A stretch of 56,385 nt of DNA from Candidatus Kapaibacterium sp. (lineage in GTDB: Bacteria; Bacteroidota; Ignavibacteria; Kapaibacteriales; Kapaibacteriaceae). The notes under the pieces were generated by a model. The model ran no database searches and was not told where the DNA came from. It saw only the letters and a list, made by a program, of their open reading frames with translations. The DNA is taken from the NCBI GenBank assembly GCA_022842685.1, contig JALHPC010000002.1, positions 87,243 through 143,627 of the forward strand, given 5' to 3'. Numbering within the stretch: position 1 is the first letter of the stretch; each line of letters begins with the position of its first letter. Made by a program: the position numbers and the translations under genes. Shown here piece after piece: positions 53,011 through 56,385 of the stretch.

Positions 53011-55356
53011 ATGTCAAGTAGCCGATTGCTGACGGTCCACATGATCATGTGGATCGTGTTGTTCGTATCTGTAGTTGGTCTTCCCGCGGCCATGGCCTCT
53101 ACCGTCGTTATTTCGGGCACGGTACGCGAGCAGGGCAGTGGCGAAGCCGTCGTTGGCGCAACCATTGCCTTGCATCGCGACTCGCTCGTTCCTGGGCGCA
53201 AGGCCGAGCGCGGCACCTACACCAACCGGTATGGTTTCTACTCGCTGAAAGGGGCATCGGTAGGACGCTATGCGGTGGTAGTGACGGCCGTGGGTTATAC
53301 GCCTACGGTGACGGCCGTGGTGATTAGCGACACGACGACGACGGTGCGGCTCGACGTCGACCTTGCCTCGCGGGCTATCGCTTCGCGCGCCGTCGTGGTT
53401 GAAGCCGAACGCGGCGAGCGCGCGCTCGACCGCATTAGCACCGTGACCGTGTCGCCAGCGTTTATCAAAGAAATGCCGTCCTTTGGCGGCGAAGTCGACG
53501 TGTTTCGAGTGCTGCAACTCCTGCCGGGCGTTAAGGCGTCGTCGGAACTCACCGCCGGCCTTTACGTGCGCGGTGGTTCGCCCGACCAAAATCTGATTTT
53601 GCTTGACGGTGTGACCGTCTATAATCCAAGCCACCTGGGCGGGTTTCTGTCGGCCTTCCATGCCGACGCCTTGCGCGACATCAAGCTCATCAAGGGGGCT
53701 TTCCCTGCGGAATACGGCGGACGACTATCAAGTGTGCTCGACATGACGATGAAAGAAGGCAACGCCGAGCGGATAAAGGGCAACGGACATATCAGTATGA
53801 TTGCCTCGGGACTTTCCATCGACGGGCCCATCGATCCGCAAACGACGTTTATGATTTCGGGTAGGAGGTTCTATGCCGACATCCTTGTGGGGCTATTTAC
53901 ATCGCCCACCGAAGAGATGCCAACGTACTACTTTTACGACCTCAACGTAAAAATCAATCGCAAGCTCGGCGATCGCGACCGACTCTACGTGAGTGGCTAT
54001 TTTGGTCGCGACGTGCTGGCATCCGAGCCAAGCGAGTCGAACAGCATCGACGTTGGCTGGGGCAATGCCACGGCCAACATACGCTGGACGCGGCTATTGT
54101 CGGACGACCTGTTTTTGTCTACGAGTGCCATTTATACCGACTATGACTTTGGCGTCGACCTACGCGAACGGCGTGGCGTTAACAATACCTTCCGGTTTAC
54201 CACCGATTCGCGCATTCGCGACTACACCTTACGTAGCGAGCTGCAGTGGGCTGCCGCTACCGACCATGCCGTCAAGGCCGGCATCGACGTTACGCATCAC
54301 GCCTTCACGAGCGGCGTTAGCGGCTCTGCCGCTTTCGGCGGTCCGGTAAACACAGCACGTCTGGAGGCCATCGACGCTGCCTTGTTTGTGCAAGATGAAT
54401 GGACCATAGCGGACGCATGGCGAGCCAATCTTGGCGGGCGTCTATACTGGTTTCAGCAGGGCGGTTGGGTGCGGTTTGAACCGCGCGTAAGCCTTGCGCA
54501 CGACGTAACGCCCACGACGGCCCTTACGGCGTCGTTTGCGGTTGCGCATCAGTTTTTGCACCTCATCACGCGCAACGACGTTAGCCTTCCCACGGACGTC
54601 TGGTTTCCCAGTACGCAAAACATCCAGCCAAGCCGCAGTGTGCAAGGGGTGTTGGGCATGCAAACGCAGTTGGACGATGATGGCGCATGGCGGTTTACGG
54701 CTGAGGCCTATTATAAGCACATGGACAATTTGTACGAGTACCGCGACGATGCCGAGTTTACTCTTGGAGTCCCCTTGGAGTCGCAGTTTACTGCGGGCCA
54801 AGGTCGTGCCTACGGTGTGGAGTTATTCCTGCAAAAGCAGGCGGGTGCATTTACGGGATGGCTGGGCTATACACTTGCGTGGACCGACAGGTTGTTTGCC
54901 GACTTGAATAACGGACGTCGTTTCCCACCGCGCTACGACAGGCGTCACGACGTGTCGCTAACCTTGCAATATCGACTTGGAGAATCGTGGCGTTTTGGTG
55001 CAACGTGGCAATACGGCACAGGCCAGGCTTATACCATGCCGGCTGGGCAATATCTTACGTCACCGCACAACGTGCCGTGGTCGTCGCCGAACGCTGTCGA
55101 CTTGTTCACCGACCGCAACGGTTTTCGCTTAGCGGCCTTTCACAAGCTTGACCTTCAGTTCTTGCATGAATACACATGGTTTGGTTTGCCGTTCGAGCTA
55201 AGTCTCAACGTATACAACGCCTACAACCGCCGAAACCCCTTTGCTTTATACACGGACTACAGTTTTGACGACGCCACCGGCGAATATCGAAAGGTCATTA
55301 AGCAATTAACGTTATTTCCAATTATTCCCACCGTTGGATTGCGATTTTCGTTTTGA
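53011..55356 (+). CDS. TonB-dependent outer-membrane receptor with carboxypeptidase-D-like domain
   Basis: This encodes 781 residues. The ATG at 53011 starts the signal segment (LLTVHMIMWIVLFVSVV); an open frame from 52942 lacks support. After the signal come a CarboxypepD_reg-like domain (about 30-115, with GEAVVGATIAL and YGFYSLKGASVGRY), a plug domain (PSFGGEVDVFRVLQLLPGVK, YVRGGSPDQNLILLDGVTVYNPSH, YGGRLSSVLDM) and a long beta barrel ending in the aromatic GLRFSF. It imports ligands with TonB energy. It is followed by a DUF4249-type lipoprotein, a frequent pair in Bacteroidota. Substrate unknown. Confidence 0.95.
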   Translation: MSSSRLLTVHMIMWIVLFVSVVGLPAAMASTVVISGTVREQGSGEAVVGATIALHRDSLVPGRKAERGTYTNRYGFYSLKGASVGRYAVVVTAVGYTPTVTAVVISDTTTTVRLDVDLASRAIASRAVVVEAERGERALDRISTVTVSPAFIKEMPSFGGEVDVFRVLQLLPGVKASSELTAGLYVRGGSPDQNLILLDGVTVYNPSHLGGFLSAFHADALRDIKLIKGAFPAEYGGRLSSVLDMTMKEGNAERIKGNGHISMIASGLSIDGPIDPQTTFMISGRRFYADILVGLFTSPTEEMPTYYFYDLNVKINRKLGDRDRLYVSGYFGRDVLASEPSESNSIDVGWGNATANIRWTRLLSDDLFLSTSAIYTDYDFGVDLRERRGVNNTFRFTTDSRIRDYTLRSELQWAAATDHAVKAGIDVTHHAFTSGVSGSAAFGGPVNTARLEAIDAALFVQDEWTIADAWRANLGGRLYWFQQGGWVRFEPRVSLAHDVTPTTALTASFAVAHQFLHLITRNDVSLPTDVWFPSTQNIQPSRSVQGVLGMQTQLDDDGAWRFTAEAYYKHMDNLYEYRDDAEFTLGVPLESQFTAGQGRAYGVELFLQKQAGAFTGWLGYTLAWTDRLFADLNNGRRFPPRYDRRHDVSLTLQYRLGESWRFGATWQYGTGQAYTMPAGQYLTSPHNVPWSSPNAVDLFTDRNGFRLAAFHKLDLQFLHEYTWFGLPFELSLNVYNAYNRRNPFALYTDYSFDDATGEYRKVIKQLTLFPIIPTVGLRFSF

Positions 55357-55399
55357 CGCGTTGCCCGTCACAACGAACGAACCGCCGCCCATACCTTCG

Positions 55400-55407
55400 T
55401 AGATTTG
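55400..55407 (+). promoter_or_regulatory. TAnnTTTG box between receptor and lipoprotein genes
   Basis: TAGATTTG lies 11 bases before the ATG at 55419, so a transcript starting here would have almost no leader. It may be fortuitous. Confidence 0.25.
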
Positions 55408-55418
55408 CACCTCGCAGT

Positions 55419-56282
55419 ATGCATCGCCTCCTCTCCATCGTGCTTCCATGTATGTTTGCATTGACCCTTATCGGATGCGAAGAGGTTGTTAATGTGGACC
55501 TACCATATGACAAGCGAATTGTGGTTAATGCCTTTCTTGGTAGGGGTAGTGACACGATTGTGTGGTTGTCGCAGACGCTTCCTGTTGATGCTGCGGTAAG
55601 TGTTGAATCGGCTTCGCTGCGCAATGCTACAGTTACGATCGAGGTTGATGGGCAGGTTGTACAATGTCCACCCATTGATACGCTGCCAGGTGGATATGCG
55701 CTTCCGCGGCTGACGTCGTGGGCGGGGAAGTCGGCCACACTTCGTGTCAAGGCTCAGGGTATGGACGCAGTGGCTCGCACGACGGTACCCCCAATGCCGG
55801 AGATCATACGATTGCAGGCACGTCGTGCCGAGCAGCCAGACGACTGGGAGCCGGGCGGGGGGCGCATGTATGTTGTTGAGGCCATCGTTCGGATGTATCA
55901 GGCGGGAGTTGTTTGGGTACAGAACGACGACTTTGGACGATTCGAGCCATATGACATCGTACCCATGGAGTTTTGGACACCGTACAATGCCGTGCGTCGA
56001 GGCGACACCACGAATCTCGAGCAAGTTGCGGTTCCGTTGTTCAGTACCTACGTTAACGACAACGATCCGTACAGTCGATTACCGGACAGTTTACGGGTAC
56101 GCCTCAACCACGCCGACGAGAATTTCATCCGTTTTCTTGATCGTCCGCGTGGCGGTTCAAACGATGGCTTTGGGTTTGGCGGTGCGAATCCATACTTCAA
56201 CGTCGAGGGGCAGGGCATCGGGTTGTTTATTGGTGTTGCGCAAACGCCGGCGGTTACATTGCCTGTGGTACGAATCGACTAG
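55419..56282 (+). CDS. DUF4249-type lipoprotein, TonB-receptor partner
   Basis: This encodes 287 residues with a lipoprotein signal: hydrophobic segment then LTLIGCEE, with Cys at about 22. The mature start VVNVDLPYDKRIVVNAFLGRGSDTIVWLSQT fits the DUF4249 family, which usually follows TonB receptors in Bacteroidota. The rest is beta-rich with AVARTTVPPMPEI and ends AVTLPVVRID. Probably anchored at the outer membrane and involved with the adjacent receptor. The ATG at 55419 was chosen for its lipoprotein signal. Confidence 0.85.
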   Translation: MHRLLSIVLPCMFALTLIGCEEVVNVDLPYDKRIVVNAFLGRGSDTIVWLSQTLPVDAAVSVESASLRNATVTIEVDGQVVQCPPIDTLPGGYALPRLTSWAGKSATLRVKAQGMDAVARTTVPPMPEIIRLQARRAEQPDDWEPGGGRMYVVEAIVRMYQAGVVWVQNDDFGRFEPYDIVPMEFWTPYNAVRRGDTTNLEQVAVPLFSTYVNDNDPYSRLPDSLRVRLNHADENFIRFLDRPRGGSNDGFGFGGANPYFNVEGQGIGLFIGVAQTPAVTLPVVRID

Positions 56283-56303
56283 GCTTACAACAGCATCATT
56301 CCG

Positions 56304-56311
56304 TATCTTTG
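56304..56311 (+). promoter_or_regulatory. TAnnTTTG -7 box before tRNA-Pro
   Basis: TATCTTTG ends eight bases before the tRNA 5' end. This spacing places the transcription start at or just before the tRNA, which supports the box as a real -7 element. Confidence 0.55.
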
Positions 56312-56318
56312 CGCCCTT

Positions 56319-56385
56319 CGGCGTGTAGCGCAGCCCGGTAGCGCACCACTTTGGGGTAGTGGGGGTCGTGGGTTCAAATCCCGCC
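56319..56385 (+). tRNA. tRNA-Pro (GGG), 3' end cut by window edge
   Basis: The cloverleaf is visible: acceptor CGGCGTG (56319-56325), D-stem GCGC/GCGC, anticodon stem CCACT/AGTGG with loop TTGGGGT (anticodon GGG at 56353-56355) and T-stem GTGGG/CCCGC around TTCAAAT. Only the 3' acceptor strand is missing. Confidence 0.9.

Noticed and set aside
56304..56385. tRNA-Pro with UGG anticodon
   Set aside because: Best folding with a five-pair CCACT/AGTGG stem and seven-base loop gives GGG at 56353-56355; the UGG reading needs a shifted stem.

Overview
The window looks like a chromosomal piece of a Gram-negative bacterium of the Bacteroidota/Chlorobiota (FCB) superphylum, perhaps a Kapaibacterium-like lineage. 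This placement is inferred from gene content: C-terminal sorting-like domains of the type IX secretion (T9SS) style, a TonB-dependent receptor followed by a DUF4249-type lipoprotein, a DUF2723/GT117-type membrane glycosyltransferase, a transketolase split into two genes, and repeated TAnnTTTG boxes upstream of genes, which match the Bacteroidota sigma-A -7 element. No rRNA or full marker set is present, so a species cannot be named.

Layout. (1) 1-3330, minus strand: two tandem paralogous secreted proteins resembling the IgGFc-binding N-terminal family; the first is cut by the window edge and the second ends in a T9SS-like sorting domain. (2) 3464-9808, plus: split transketolase, CCA-adding-type tRNA nucleotidyltransferase, then a tightly overlapping set (alpha/beta hydrolase, gamma-class carbonic anhydrase, tiny membrane protein, Memo-family protein with a PqqD-like N-terminus). 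(3) 9937-14684, plus: a translation cluster rplM-rpsI-rpsB-tsf-pyrH-frr, followed by queC. (4) 15021-41857, plus: about 27 kb with 13 consecutive genes for secreted proteins. Three are giants (2026, 1797 and 1762 aa) built of Thr/Asn/Ala/Gly-rich repeats that resemble phage tail-fibre and beta-helix modules, although no phage gene is present. They are followed by smaller paralogs that carry the same N- and C-terminal pieces. (5) 42367-46968, plus: a stand-alone rpsD with a structured leader, flanked by two copies of a REP-like element, then a GT117-like membrane protein and a rhomboid protease. (6) 47028-52912, minus: a degenerate metallo-beta-lactamase-fold protein, a beta-propeller with a T9SS-like sorting domain, and a secreted protein with a clan CD-like His/Cys dyad at its C-terminus. 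(7) 53011-56385, plus: TonB-dependent receptor, DUF4249-type lipoprotein, and the start of a tRNA-Pro.

The most unusual part is region 4. Its proteins share domains in a shuffled way: N-terminal strands with a T-[LFY]-P motif, a recurring NQVRR...RLG module, and a C-terminal W-containing strand. They have Sec signal peptides but mostly no recognisable T9SS sorting tail. The best reading, as inference, is a locus for modular, fibre-like cell-surface or extracellular proteins that diversify by internal duplication and domain exchange. Strong hairpins separate several of these genes, so expression is probably split into several transcripts.
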